From contig NZ_CP084742.1 of assembly GCF_020520285.1 (NCBI RefSeq), positions 4,154,001 to 4,218,000 on the forward strand: a stretch of 64,000 bases of DNA, in the 5' to 3' direction. The number at the start of each line of letters is the position of its first letter. The first letter of the stretch is position 1. Below, in pieces: positions 49,581-62,111 of this stretch. Under the pieces are notes generated by a model. The model was not told the origin of the DNA. It saw only the letters and a program-made list of their open reading frames with translations, and searched no databases. The position numbers and the translations under genes are program-made. Origin of the DNA: Pseudomonas sp. L5B5. Its GTDB lineage: Bacteria > Pseudomonadota > Gammaproteobacteria > Pseudomonadales > Pseudomonadaceae.

Positions 49581-50051
49581 TCACAGAGGCGCCGCCATGG
49601 GCCTCATGAACTGTCCGTAAAAGAAGTTTTCCTCGAAGGAAAATATGACCTCTGCACTGCCCGACATGACCAGGGCCGTATTCTCATCGGACGGGTAGAA
49701 AAAGTCGTCCCAGCATTTTATAAAAATATCCCTGGGCACCTGTGCTGCACAGCGCTTGCCCCAGAACAGCCAGAGCCAGTCCTCACCCTCTAGGACCTTC
49801 TGGAAAAACCTGGCGCCGTCAGCCCGACGCTTGAAATCCAGGGTGGTCGTTTCGCTGACCAGGAACGTCCCGGCGCTGACGCTCATCAGGTGCGAAACCG
49901 GAACCCACTCATCCCATAGCGCCTGGGACTGCGCCTGCTGGTACAAACACAGACGCTGTTTGTCGCTATCGGACAACCCACAATCCCGAGCATTGAACCG
50001 CCAGGCAATGGGGTAGCGTTGCTCATCAAAAAGGTAATGCTGCCTATCCAT
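49581..50051 (-). CDS. DUF2947-like protein of the immunity-type array
   Basis: 156 aa. YPIAWRFNARDCGLSDSDKQ, then ALWDEWVPVSHL, and CWDDFFYPSDENTALV resemble the DUF2947 pattern (an aromatic FRH..L-type start and a W-D-D-F-YPS block). Identification is by eye and moderate. ATG at 50051; GAGG lies about 10 bases upstream. Twelve bases after the Imm21-like gene. Confidence 0.6.
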   Translation of the reverse strand: MDRQHYLFDEQRYPIAWRFNARDCGLSDSDKQRLCLYQQAQSQALWDEWVPVSHLMSVSAGTFLVSETTTLDFKRRADGARFFQKVLEGEDWLWLFWGKRCAAQVPRDIFIKCWDDFFYPSDENTALVMSGSAEVIFSFEENFFYGQFMRPMAAPL

Positions 50052-50063
50052 GCATGCCAAACC

Positions 50064-50579
50064 TCAGAACGGATGGGCCCACTGACGAGGCACTATCTGG
50101 TGGATCAACAGGGCGCTATCGGGCGTGGGCTGGTAGCGGAATGTCGATACCTCGCTGTGCGGCGACAGCAGTTGAAGGCGCAGACAAGCCTGTGGATCAA
50201 ACCGGTCGACCCCATCAAACAGCACCAGCGCGTCGCTTGACCAATCAATACTCAATCGCTCGATCAGGGTCAGTGAACCAAGCTCAAGCAGCTCAAGCTG
50301 CGCCAGCACCTCGGCCTCGGATGGGGCGCACATCCAGCGGATAATCAGCAAGGCATCGTCTGCCGTGGCAATCGCCGTGTCCAAAGGCTCGTCACCCAGG
50401 ACAAGAGTGTCGCCATCGACACACTCAAGCCGGCCAGCATAGTCATCAATCTGGCACGCCCTGTGGTAATCCGAGGGATCGCCTTCGAGGCCACGCCACA
50501 TACCGGCCAAACCTTCCCCCATCACCACCAAGGGGCCACCGGAACTGGACAGCCATGGAGAAATCTTGAATCGACTCAT
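50064..50579 (-). CDS. Imm21-family immunity protein
   Basis: 171 aa. Matches the Imm21 pattern: PWLSSSGGPLVVMGEGLAGMW at the start, DYHRACQIDDYAG, then TLVLGDEPLDT and IIRWM. Imm21 proteins neutralise nuclease-type or other toxins of polymorphic toxin systems; the cognate toxin is not in the window. First gene of the array, AAGGAG 5 bases before the ATG. Confidence 0.85.
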   Translation of the reverse strand: MSRFKISPWLSSSGGPLVVMGEGLAGMWRGLEGDPSDYHRACQIDDYAGRLECVDGDTLVLGDEPLDTAIATADDALLIIRWMCAPSEAEVLAQLELLELGSLTLIERLSIDWSSDALVLFDGVDRFDPQACLRLQLLSPHSEVSTFRYQPTPDSALLIHQIVPRQWAHPF

Positions 50580-50645
50580 AGGCTCCTTGCCTTCCTGTTG
50601 AGCAGAACAGCTACATGAACCACAGACAACGCCATGATGTCCGCG

Positions 50646-50677
50646 CAAAAAAAAGCCAACGCTAGGCGTTGGCTTTT
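50646..50677 (-). terminator. gyrB intrinsic terminator
   Basis: Stem AAGCCAACGC / GCGTTGGCTT with a two-base loop, followed on the minus strand by a run of T. It separates gyrB from the immunity array, so the array needs its own promoter. Confidence 0.9.
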
Positions 50678-50693
50678 GAGGTGCCGCTGCGGA

Positions 50694-54219
<3,526 letters not shown>

Positions 54220-54239
54220 CTAGCTTCTGCTGAGCATGA

Positions 54240-55343
54240 TTACAGGCGCATCGGCATGACAACGTAAGCCGAATCGTCGTTGTCGGATTCCTGCACCAGC
54301 GCACTGCTGTTGGAATCGGACAGGATCAGGCGAACCTGTTCGGTGGTCATCACGCCCAACACATCCAGCAGGTAGCTGACGTTGAAGCCAATCTCCAGCG
54401 AACCGCCGTTGTATTCCACGCCTACTTCTTCTTCCGCTTCTTCCTGCTCCGGGTTGTTGGCCTGGATCTTCAACTGACCAGCGGCCAGTTGCAAACGGAT
54501 ACCACGGTACTTTTCGTTGGACAGGATCGCAGTACGGCTGAAGGCCTCGCGCAAGGCCTGGCGGTCGCCCAGCACCAGCTTGTCGCCGCCTTTGGGCAGC
54601 ACCCGCTCGTAGTCCGGGAACTTGCCGTCCACCAGCTTGGAGGTGAAGGTGAATTCGCCTGTGGTGGCGCGGATGTGATGCTGGCCCAGGACGATGCTCA
54701 CATTGCCATCCGGCTCGGTGAGCAGGCGGGCCAGCTCCAGGATCCCCTTGCGAGGCACGATCACCTGGTGGCGATCCTGCTGGCCGATGTCGGCCTGCAT
54801 CGAGCACATGGCCAGGCGGTGGCCGTCAGTGGCCACGGCACGGATGATTCCGGCCGACACTTCCAGCAGCATGCCGTTGAGGTAGTAGCGTACGTCCTGT
54901 TGGGCCATGGCGAAGCTGGTGCGCTCGATCAGGCGACGCAACTTGCTTTGTTCCAGCTGGCAGGTCAGCGAGCCTGGGCCTTCTTCCACAGTAGGGAAGT
55001 CGTTGGCCGGCAGGGTCGACAGGGTGAAGCGGCTACGCCCGGCCTTCACTACCAGTTTCTGCTCGTCGACCTTGATATCGATCAGAACGTCGTTGGGCAG
55101 GCTCTTGCAGATATCCATCAGCTTGCGCGCGGGAACAGTGATTTCCCCTTGCTCGGCTGGTTCTTCAAGTTGCACGCGACCGACCAGTTCGACTTCCAGG
55201 TCGGTACCGGTCAGCGACAGCTGCTGGCCTTCGACAACCAGCAGCACGTTGGAAAGCACCGGCAAGGTCTGGCGGCGTTCGACGACGCCGGCGACCAGTT
55301 GCAGGGGTTTCAACAGGGCTTCGCGTTGAATGGTGAAATGCAT
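54240..55343 (-). CDS. dnaN: DNA polymerase III sliding clamp (beta)
   Basis: 367 aa with the three repeated clamp domains. Starts MHFTIQREALLKPL and ends in the MPMRL motif of bacterial beta clamps. Full length. Between recF (20-base gap) and dnaA (38-base gap). Confidence 0.98.
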   Translation of the reverse strand: MHFTIQREALLKPLQLVAGVVERRQTLPVLSNVLLVVEGQQLSLTGTDLEVELVGRVQLEEPAEQGEITVPARKLMDICKSLPNDVLIDIKVDEQKLVVKAGRSRFTLSTLPANDFPTVEEGPGSLTCQLEQSKLRRLIERTSFAMAQQDVRYYLNGMLLEVSAGIIRAVATDGHRLAMCSMQADIGQQDRHQVIVPRKGILELARLLTEPDGNVSIVLGQHHIRATTGEFTFTSKLVDGKFPDYERVLPKGGDKLVLGDRQALREAFSRTAILSNEKYRGIRLQLAAGQLKIQANNPEQEEAEEEVGVEYNGGSLEIGFNVSYLLDVLGVMTTEQVRLILSDSNSSALVQESDNDDSAYVVMPMRL

Positions 55344-55381
55344 GGTCTAGTCCCTTGCCTTAATAAGCTGCGTTGGAATCA

Positions 55382-56923
55382 TCAGGTAGTCAGGGTACGC
55401 AGCAGGTTCTTGTAGTCCTCGCGGATGTCCGCGTCGGATTCCTTAAGTTCATTGATCTTGCGACAGGCGTGCAGAACCGTGGTGTGGTCGCGGCCACCGA
55501 ATACATCACCAATTTCCGGCAGGCTGTGGTTCGTCAGTTCCTTGGACAGGGCCATGGCCACCTGGCGCGGCCGGGCAACGGAACGCGAACGTCGCTTGGA
55601 CAGCAGGTCGGAAATCTTGATCTTGTAGTACTCGGCGACAGTGCGCTGGATGTTATCCACAGACACCAGCTTGTCCTGCAGCGCCAACAGGTCCTTCAGG
55701 GACTCGCGAATCAACTCGATGGTGATATCGCGCCCCATGAAGTGCGAGTGCGCGATGACCCGCTTGAGCGCACCTTCCAATTCGCGAACGTTGGAGCGAA
55801 TCCGCTGGGCGATGAAGAACGCCGCATCGTGGGGCAGGTCAACCTTGGCCTGGTCGGCCTTCTTCATCAGGATCGCTACGCGGGTTTCCAGCTCTGGCGG
55901 TTCAACCGCTACCGTCAGGCCCCAGCCGAAGCGGGACTTGAGGCGCTCTTCCAGGCCTTCGATCTCTTTCGGATAACGGTCGCTGGTGAGAATCACCTGC
56001 TGACCGCCTTCGAGGAGGGCGTTGAAGGTATGGAAGAACTCTTCCTGGGAACGCTCCTTGCGGGCGAAGAACTGGATGTCATCGATCAGCAGCGCATCGA
56101 CCGATCGGTAGAAGCGCTTGAATTCGTTGATGGCATTGAGCTGCAACGCCTTGACCATGTCCGCAACGAAGCGCTCGGAATGCAGGTACACGACCTTGGC
56201 ATTCGGATTCTTCTTCAGCAGGTGGTTGCCCACCGCATGCATCAAGTGGGTCTTACCCAGGCCAACGCCGCCATAAAGGAAGAGGGGGTTGTAGCCATGC
56301 TTGGGATTGTCCGCCACCTGCCAGGCTGCCGCGCGGGCCAGCTGGTTGGACTTGCCCTCGACAAAGTTCTCGAAGGTGAAGGTACGGTTCAGATAGCTGG
56401 TGTGCTTGAGCGCACCTTCCACCTGTACGGTGCGCTGTTCGGTGCGTACCGGAGCCTGTTGCGAACTGGCACCCGCCATGGGGTCGAAGCTGTCACGAGA
56501 AGGTTCTTCGCTGGCCTGCTCAGTCTTCTGCCCGACGGCCTTCTTGGCTGAAGCAGCGACCGGCACCGGCGTTGGCACAGCGGGTTCAGTCGCTGCCGCC
56601 TTGGCCGTGGCAGCTTGCAGCGCCTGGGACGCGGCAGCAGCCAACGGTGCGTTAGGTGCGGCACGAGGCGCCGAACTGCGTTTGCTACCTATTAATAAGG
56701 AAAGAACCGGCGCCGTACCGTTGCCGTGTTCATCCAGTAGCTCAAGCACGCGGCCCAGATACTTTTCATTGACCCAATCGAGAACGAAACGATTCGGTGC
56801 GTAAACACGCAACTCGTCGCCTTCGGCTTCGACCTGTAGTGGACGGATCCAAGTGTTGAATTGTTGGGCAGGCAGCTCATCACGTAGAAGCTCCACGCAC
56901 TGCTGCCAAAGTTCCACTGACAC
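55382..56923 (-). CDS. dnaA: Chromosomal replication initiator DnaA
   Basis: 513 aa. Opens oriC. Domain I ([20 protein letters not shown]), a long low-complexity Ala/Pro linker (about residues 90-175), AAA+ domain with Walker [11 protein letters not shown] and Walker [10 protein letters not shown], and DNA-binding domain IV with [15 protein letters not shown] start at 56923 with AGGGG 7 bases upstream gives VSVELWQQ, the Pseudomonas N-terminus. An exact DnaA box (55653-55661) lies in its own coding sequence. Confidence 0.98.
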   Translation of the reverse strand: MSVELWQQCVELLRDELPAQQFNTWIRPLQVEAEGDELRVYAPNRFVLDWVNEKYLGRVLELLDEHGNGTAPVLSLLIGSKRSSAPRAAPNAPLAAAASQALQAATAKAAATEPAVPTPVPVAASAKKAVGQKTEQASEEPSRDSFDPMAGASSQQAPVRTEQRTVQVEGALKHTSYLNRTFTFENFVEGKSNQLARAAAWQVADNPKHGYNPLFLYGGVGLGKTHLMHAVGNHLLKKNPNAKVVYLHSERFVADMVKALQLNAINEFKRFYRSVDALLIDDIQFFARKERSQEEFFHTFNALLEGGQQVILTSDRYPKEIEGLEERLKSRFGWGLTVAVEPPELETRVAILMKKADQAKVDLPHDAAFFIAQRIRSNVRELEGALKRVIAHSHFMGRDITIELIRESLKDLLALQDKLVSVDNIQRTVAEYYKIKISDLLSKRRSRSVARPRQVAMALSKELTNHSLPEIGDVFGGRDHTTVLHACRKINELKESDADIREDYKNLLRTLTT

Positions 56924-56949
56924 GGATATCCCCTGAGTTGAAAGCCGGT

Positions 56950-57400
56950 GAGGCAAAAACAAGCGGCCATTGTAACGGTCGGCTGCGTACTTATCCACAT
57001 GTAGCGTGCCTTCAGGGCACTAAGAATCAATGCCTTAACCAGAATAAACACGACCAGCGGTATGTGCATAAGCCCTGTGGATAACCGTGCTTGAGATCTT
57101 TGCACAAGTAGGGTGGAAACCCGGTGGATAAATCGCCTGTGGATAACAGCCCATTCCACACACAGCTTTTCCGCCCTCGCAGCACAGGCAGACCACGGTT
57201 TCTTAACCATGTTGTCATTCTCTGTACAGTACGAACTAGAAGGGCTCAAGGTAGTTATCCACAGAAAGGTCGGCCCCTAGCCTTTATAAGCTTTACAGAA
57301 AAGCTTTAAATACTTTCCTTCTCTATTTTTATATTTGGCTGAACCAGGCCCATTAGGTCTGAATCCAGTCATAGGTAGATGAAGGAAAAGCTGGTTGGAA
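56950..57400. other. oriC, chromosomal replication origin
   Basis: Between divergent dnaA and rpmH. Exact DnaA boxes at 56991-56999 (+), 57076-57084 (-), 57138-57146 (-) and 57255-57263 (+). One-mismatch boxes lie at 57063-57071 and 57123-57131. An AT-rich stretch (about 57283-57350) is the candidate unwinding element. This dnaA-rpmH location is the known origin site in pseudomonads. The dnaA promoter must also lie here. Confidence 0.93.
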
Positions 57401-57401
57401 A

Positions 57402-57430
57402 TTGACCTAGAGGCTTGCTTTCTCTAGAAT
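57402..57430 (+). promoter_or_regulatory. rpmH promoter
   Basis: TTGACC (57402-57407) and TAGAAT (57425-57430) with a 17-base spacer, an excellent sigma-70 match, about 60 bases upstream of the rpmH start. Confidence 0.8.
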
Positions 57431-57490
57431 CGCCGATCTCTTAAAACGGGGGCCATTCCGGCCCGTTGTGGACGAACCAGGTAACACGAC

Positions 57491-57625
57491 ATGAAACGTA
57501 CTTTCCAACCAAGCACTATCAAACGCGCTCGTACCCACGGTTTCCGTGCTCGCATGGCTACCAAGAACGGTCGCGCCGTCCTGTCGCGTCGTCGCGCCAA
57601 AGGTCGTGCGCGTCTGGCAGTTTGA
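57491..57625 (+). CDS. rpmH: 50S ribosomal protein L34
   Basis: 44 aa. Very basic, [20 protein letters not shown] start and ending AKGRARLAV. First gene of rpmH-rnpA-yidD-yidC. Too short to be caught by length-based searches. Confidence 0.98.
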   Translation: MKRTFQPSTIKRARTHGFRARMATKNGRAVLSRRRAKGRARLAV

Positions 57626-57641
57626 TAATCCGGCACTGGAG

Positions 57642-58043
57642 GTGAGTCAGGACTTCAGTCGGGAAAAGCGTCTGCTTACTCCCCGACACTTCAAGGCAGT
57701 CTTTGACTCCCCTACCGGCAAGGTTCCGGGGAAAAATCTCCTGCTCCTTGCTCGCGACAACGATCTTGATCATCCCCGCCTGGGGTTAGTGATCGGAAAG
57801 AAGAGCGTAAAGCTTTCCGTTGAGCGCAATCGCCTGAAGCGTCTGATGCGCGAATCGTTTCGTCTGCACCAGGATTCACTGGTTGGATGGGATATCGTTA
57901 TCGTCGCGCGCAAAGGTTTGGGCGATCTACAAAACCCTGAATTGATCCAGCATTTCGGCAAGCTGTGGAAACGTCTGGCACGTAACAAGTCGGCATCTGC
58001 AGCAAAATCCGAAACTGTAGGGGTAGACAGTCCCGATGCGTAA
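57642..58043 (+). CDS. rnpA: Ribonuclease P protein component
   Basis: 133 aa, basic. Assists RNase P RNA in 5' tRNA processing. RNA-binding signature [16 protein letters not shown] is intact, with [17 protein letters not shown] at the start. GTG at 57642 gives the Pseudomonas N-terminus. It lies 16 bases after rpmH and overlaps yidD by eight bases. Confidence 0.95.
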   Translation: MSQDFSREKRLLTPRHFKAVFDSPTGKVPGKNLLLLARDNDLDHPRLGLVIGKKSVKLSVERNRLKRLMRESFRLHQDSLVGWDIVIVARKGLGDLQNPELIQHFGKLWKRLARNKSASAAKSETVGVDSPDA

Positions 58044-58281
58044 ACTGGCACTCGTTCCGATCCAGTTTTACCGCTATGCCATTAGTCCTCTGATGGCCGA
58101 TCACTGTCGTTTTCACCCCAGCTGTTCCTGCTACGCGTTGGAAGCCATCGAAACCCATGGCCTTCTGCGCGGTGGTTGGCTGACCTTTCGTCGTTTAGGT
58201 CGCTGTCATCCGTGGAATCCCGGTGGTTATGACCCGGTTCCACCTATCCCTACCTCCCGTTCTTCTTCGATGGCCGAGTAA
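58036..58281 (+). CDS. yidD: Membrane protein insertion efficiency factor
   Basis: 81 aa. Peripheral helper of YidC. Carries the Cys-containing motif [15 protein letters not shown] and [15 protein letters not shown]. Overlaps rnpA; yidC starts two bases after its stop. Confidence 0.96.
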   Translation: MRKLALVPIQFYRYAISPLMADHCRFHPSCSCYALEAIETHGLLRGGWLTFRRLGRCHPWNPGGYDPVPPIPTSRSSSMAE

Positions 58282-58283
58282 TC

Positions 58284-59984
58284 ATGGATATCAAACGCAC
58301 GATCCTGATCGTCGCCCTGGCAATCGTGTCCTATGTCATGGTTCTTAAATGGAACCAGGACTATGGCCAGGCTGCCCTGCCGACTCAGAATGTTGCTTCC
58401 AGCACGACCACTCCGGGCTTGCCCGACACGCCAACCGGCACTCCAGCTGCCAATGACGACATTCCGCGCGCGACCAGCGATACCGCTGCCCCTGCCGAAG
58501 TGCCAGTAGCTGCAAGCAAGGATCTCATCCAGATCAAAACGGATGTGCTCGACCTGGCTGTCGATCCTCAAGGTGGGGATATCGCGCAACTGCGTTTGCC
58601 ACTGTATCCACGTCGTCAGGACCATCCGGAAATCCCGTTCCAGCTGTTCGATAACGGCAACGAGCGGACTTACCTGGCACAGAGCGGCCTGATCGGCAGC
58701 AATGGCCCGGACGCAAACCCCGCTGGTCGCCCGATCTACTCCTCGGAGAAGAAAAGTTACCAACTGGCTGACGGCCAGGACCAGTTGGTGGTCGACCTGA
58801 AGTTCAGCAAGGACGGCATTCACTACATCAAGCGCTTCACCCTTAAGCGTGGCCTGTATGACGTCACCGTTTCCTACTTGATCGATAACGAAAGCGCTCA
58901 ACCTTGGACCGGTGCGATGTTCGCCCAGCTCAAGCGCGACGCCAGTTCCGATCCGTCCTCCAGCACCGCCACGGGCACCGCGACTTACCTGGGCGCCGCC
59001 CTGTGGACAAGTTCCGAGCCGTACAAAAAAGTGTCCATGAAAGACATGGACAAGGTGAACGAGGACAAGTCCAAGGCTCCAATCACTGAAAACGTTCAGG
59101 GTGGTTGGGTTGCCTGGCTGCAGCACTATTTCGTGACCGCTTGGATTCCGCCAAAAGGCGAGAACAACCAGGTTCTGGCGCGCAAGGACAGCAAGGGCAA
59201 CTACATCATCGGCTACACCGGCCCTTCGATGACCGTTGCTCCAGGTGCCAAGGCTGAAACCAGCGCCATTCTGTACGCCGGCCCGAAAAGCCAGGCTGTG
59301 CTGAAGGAACTGTCCCCAGGCCTGGAACTGACCGTGGACTACGGCTTCCTGTGGTTCATTGCCCAGCCAATCTTCTGGCTGCTGCAACATATCCACAGCC
59401 TGGTGGGTAACTGGGGCTGGTCGATCATCTTCCTGACCATGCTGATCAAGGGGATCTTCTTCCCACTGTCGGCTGCCAGCTACAAGTCCATGGCGCGCAT
59501 GCGTGCAGTGGCTCCAAAACTGGCCGCGCTGAAGGAAAAATTCGGCGACGATCGTCAGAAGATGTCCCAGGCGATGATGGAGCTGTACAAGAAAGAGAAG
59601 ATCAATCCGCTGGGCGGCTGCTTGCCGATCCTAGTGCAGATGCCGGTCTTCCTCTCGTTGTACTGGGTACTCCTGGAAAGCGTGGAAATGCGCCAGGCAC
59701 CGTTCATGCTGTGGATTACCGACCTGTCGATCAAGGATCCGTTCTTCATCCTGCCGATCATCATGGGCGCCACCATGTTCATCCAGCAGCAGTTGAACCC
59801 GACTCCTCCGGACCCTATGCAGGCCAAGGTGATGAAAATGATGCCAATCATCTTCACCTTCTTCTTCCTGTGGTTCCCGGCCGGACTGGTGCTGTACTGG
59901 GTAGTGAACAACTGCCTGTCGATCGCACAACAGTGGTACATCACTCGTAAGATCGAAGCGGCTACCAAGAACGCAGCCGCCTGA
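58284..59984 (+). CDS. yidC: Membrane protein insertase YidC
   Basis: 566 aa. N-terminal signal-anchor (residues about 3-22), a long periplasmic P1 domain (about 60-340), then five transmembrane segments in the insertase core (about 350-555). The conserved core is visible in NWGWSIIFLTMLIKGIFFPL, PLGGCLPILVQMPVFLSLYW and YWVVNNCLSIAQQW. A Ser/Thr/Pro-rich stretch at 35-75 is a variable linker. Confidence 0.98.
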   Translation: MDIKRTILIVALAIVSYVMVLKWNQDYGQAALPTQNVASSTTTPGLPDTPTGTPAANDDIPRATSDTAAPAEVPVAASKDLIQIKTDVLDLAVDPQGGDIAQLRLPLYPRRQDHPEIPFQLFDNGNERTYLAQSGLIGSNGPDANPAGRPIYSSEKKSYQLADGQDQLVVDLKFSKDGIHYIKRFTLKRGLYDVTVSYLIDNESAQPWTGAMFAQLKRDASSDPSSSTATGTATYLGAALWTSSEPYKKVSMKDMDKVNEDKSKAPITENVQGGWVAWLQHYFVTAWIPPKGENNQVLARKDSKGNYIIGYTGPSMTVAPGAKAETSAILYAGPKSQAVLKELSPGLELTVDYGFLWFIAQPIFWLLQHIHSLVGNWGWSIIFLTMLIKGIFFPLSAASYKSMARMRAVAPKLAALKEKFGDDRQKMSQAMMELYKKEKINPLGGCLPILVQMPVFLSLYWVLLESVEMRQAPFMLWITDLSIKDPFFILPIIMGATMFIQQQLNPTPPDPMQAKVMKMMPIIFTFFFLWFPAGLVLYWVVNNCLSIAQQWYITRKIEAATKNAAA

Positions 59985-60009
59985 CCTACTCTGTGGATAA
60001 CCACACAAG

Positions 60010-60031
60010 ACGCCCCCTAGTGGGGCGTTTT
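60010..60031 (+). terminator. yidC terminator
   Basis: Stem ACGCCCC / GGGGCGT followed by TTTT. An exact DnaA box (59992-60000) sits just upstream. Confidence 0.85.
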
Positions 60032-60063
60032 GCTATCTGTCACTTTTGTCTGGATGTCGGGTT

Positions 60064-61434
60064 ATGAATGTCCCTCGTGAAACCATTGCTGCCATAGCCA
60101 CCGCCCAGGGGCGCGGTGGCGTGGGTATCGTGCGGATTTCCGGGCCACTGGCGGCCGCGGCTGCCAAGGCCATCAATGGCCGGGAACTCAAGCCGCGGTT
60201 TGCGCATTACGGGCCTTTTCTCAGCGAGCAGGGTGACGTCCTGGATGAAGGCATCGCCTTGTATTTCCCGGGGCCGAATTCCTTCACCGGTGAAGACGTG
60301 CTGGAGTTGCAGGGCCATGGCGGTCCCATAGTCCTCGATATGCTCCTGCAGCGTTGCCTGGAATTGGGCTGCCGCCTGGCCAGGCCGGGAGAATTCAGCG
60401 AACGCGCCTTTCTCAACGACAAGCTCGACCTGGCCCAGGCCGAAGCCATTGCCGACCTGATCGAAGCCAGTTCTGCACAGGCCGCTCGCAATGCATTGCG
60501 TTCGTTGCAGGGAGCCTTCTCTCAACGCGTGCATCATTTGACCGAGCAACTGATCGCGTTGCGGATCTATGTCGAAGCCGCCATCGACTTCCCCGAGGAA
60601 GAAATCGATTTTCTCGCCGACGGCCATGTATTGAGCATGCTCGATGGCGTTCGTAATGAGTTGTCCACAGTACTGCGCGAAGCCGGGCAGGGGGCGCTGC
60701 TCCGTGATGGCATGACAGTGGTGATCGCCGGACGCCCAAATGCGGGCAAATCCAGTCTGCTCAACGCCCTGGCCGGACGTGAAGCCGCTATCGTTACCGA
60801 TGTCGCCGGCACCACCCGGGACATCCTGCGCGAACATATCCACATCGATGGCATGCCCCTGCACGTGGTGGATACGGCGGGACTTCGGGATACCGACGAC
60901 CAGGTGGAAAAGATTGGAGTGGAGCGCGCGCTCAAGGCAATTGGTGAGGCAGACCGGGTGCTGCTGGTGGTCGACGCTACTGCGGACGAGGCAAGTGATC
61001 CCTTTGCCCTATGGCCGGAATTCCTCGAGCAGCGTCCAGATCCGGCCAAGGTCACCCTGATCCGCAACAAGGCCGACCTGAGCGGGGAACCCATTGCCCT
61101 GGAAACCTCCGACGATGGCCATGTCACCATCAGCCTCAGCGCCATGGCTGCCGGTAGCGGGCTGGAATTGTTGCGTGACCACCTGAAAGCCTGCATGGGT
61201 TATGAACAAACCTCCGAAAGCAGCTTCAGTGCTCGCCGACGGCATCTGGAAGCATTGCGCTACGCCAGTGCTGCCCTGGAACATGGCCGGGCACAGTTGA
61301 CCCTGGCTGGCGCCGGCGAACTGCTGGCCGAAGATCTGCGCCAGGCCCAGCAATCCCTGGGAGAGATAACCGGGGCCTTCAGTTCCGATGACCTGCTGGG
61401 ACGGATCTTCTCCAGTTTCTGCATCGGCAAGTAA
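60064..61434 (+). CDS. mnmE: tRNA modification GTPase MnmE
   Basis: 456 aa. With MnmG forms cmnm5 on wobble U34. Folate-binding N-terminal domain, then inserted G domain with [24 protein letters not shown] and NKAD, ending in the catalytic CIGK. ATG at 60064 starts [12 protein letters not shown], the family form. Confidence 0.98.
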   Translation: MNVPRETIAAIATAQGRGGVGIVRISGPLAAAAAKAINGRELKPRFAHYGPFLSEQGDVLDEGIALYFPGPNSFTGEDVLELQGHGGPIVLDMLLQRCLELGCRLARPGEFSERAFLNDKLDLAQAEAIADLIEASSAQAARNALRSLQGAFSQRVHHLTEQLIALRIYVEAAIDFPEEEIDFLADGHVLSMLDGVRNELSTVLREAGQGALLRDGMTVVIAGRPNAGKSSLLNALAGREAAIVTDVAGTTRDILREHIHIDGMPLHVVDTAGLRDTDDQVEKIGVERALKAIGEADRVLLVVDATADEASDPFALWPEFLEQRPDPAKVTLIRNKADLSGEPIALETSDDGHVTISLSAMAAGSGLELLRDHLKACMGYEQTSESSFSARRRHLEALRYASAALEHGRAQLTLAGAGELLAEDLRQAQQSLGEITGAFSSDDLLGRIFSSFCIGK

Positions 61435-62111
61435 ACCTTCCCCCGGCTATCAGGGCCGGGAGCTTACGCCTGTGGGCAAGGCTCGTTGGAGCACGCCTGC
61501 AGGCGCTTTTCTTTTCCCCTTCGCGGGTACCGCTGCCTCTTCACGCATAGCGACTGCCGCTGATCGTGATGAGTGCGCTTGTAAAAACCACTTGTATTCA
61601 CTCGTTCACGGGACGTTCTTCGATCCTGGGGGGCAAATTTCTGCGCCTGGAATACTGTCCGCACCATTGCCGACCTTCTGAAGCAAGTCGAAACTGTGGA
61701 TTAAGCCCTGTGAATAACTGCTCTTCAGCTCAGTTGATAACTGGCCTTCATCACTGAGGAAAAAGTGCCCTGTGGATAACGATCTCTTTAATCCACAGCC
61801 TCAAGCCGTTTATCCAAGGGGCTCATTGACACCTAACCACAGGGTTCAAAAACCTTGTACACATTGATAAGCAAGGGCTGTAGATCTTTATCCACAGATA
61901 GGAGGCGATATAAGAATAAACATAAAAACAAGGTTTTAATAAATTTCTTTCTTTTTAATTTCTATTGTCTGTCAGTCATCCACAGCTGGTTAAATTTTGT
62001 GCAAAGGGTTCTTTAGAAAGGTCGAAGTCCCTATACTTGCCCCCTTGGTCCAAAAACCAACCCAACAACCATTCCTAATTACTCCTACTTGAAGCAGGCA
62101 CGAGGTGCGTG
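61435..62111. other. mnmE-mnmG intergenic region with a second DnaA-box cluster
   Basis: 677 bases without a gene. Exact DnaA boxes at 61771-61779 and 61888-61896. One-mismatch boxes at 61695-61703, 61709-61717, 61789-61797 and 61976-61984, plus an AT-rich tract (about 61900-61970). A weak -10 (TATACT, 62032-62037) may drive mnmG. In E. coli oriC lies beside mnmG, so this looks like a second, possibly ancestral, initiator-binding region. Confidence 0.8.

Noticed and set aside
57063..57131. Near-match DnaA boxes with one mismatch in oriC
   Set aside because: Recorded as part of oriC but not counted among the exact boxes because one-mismatch sites are frequent by chance.
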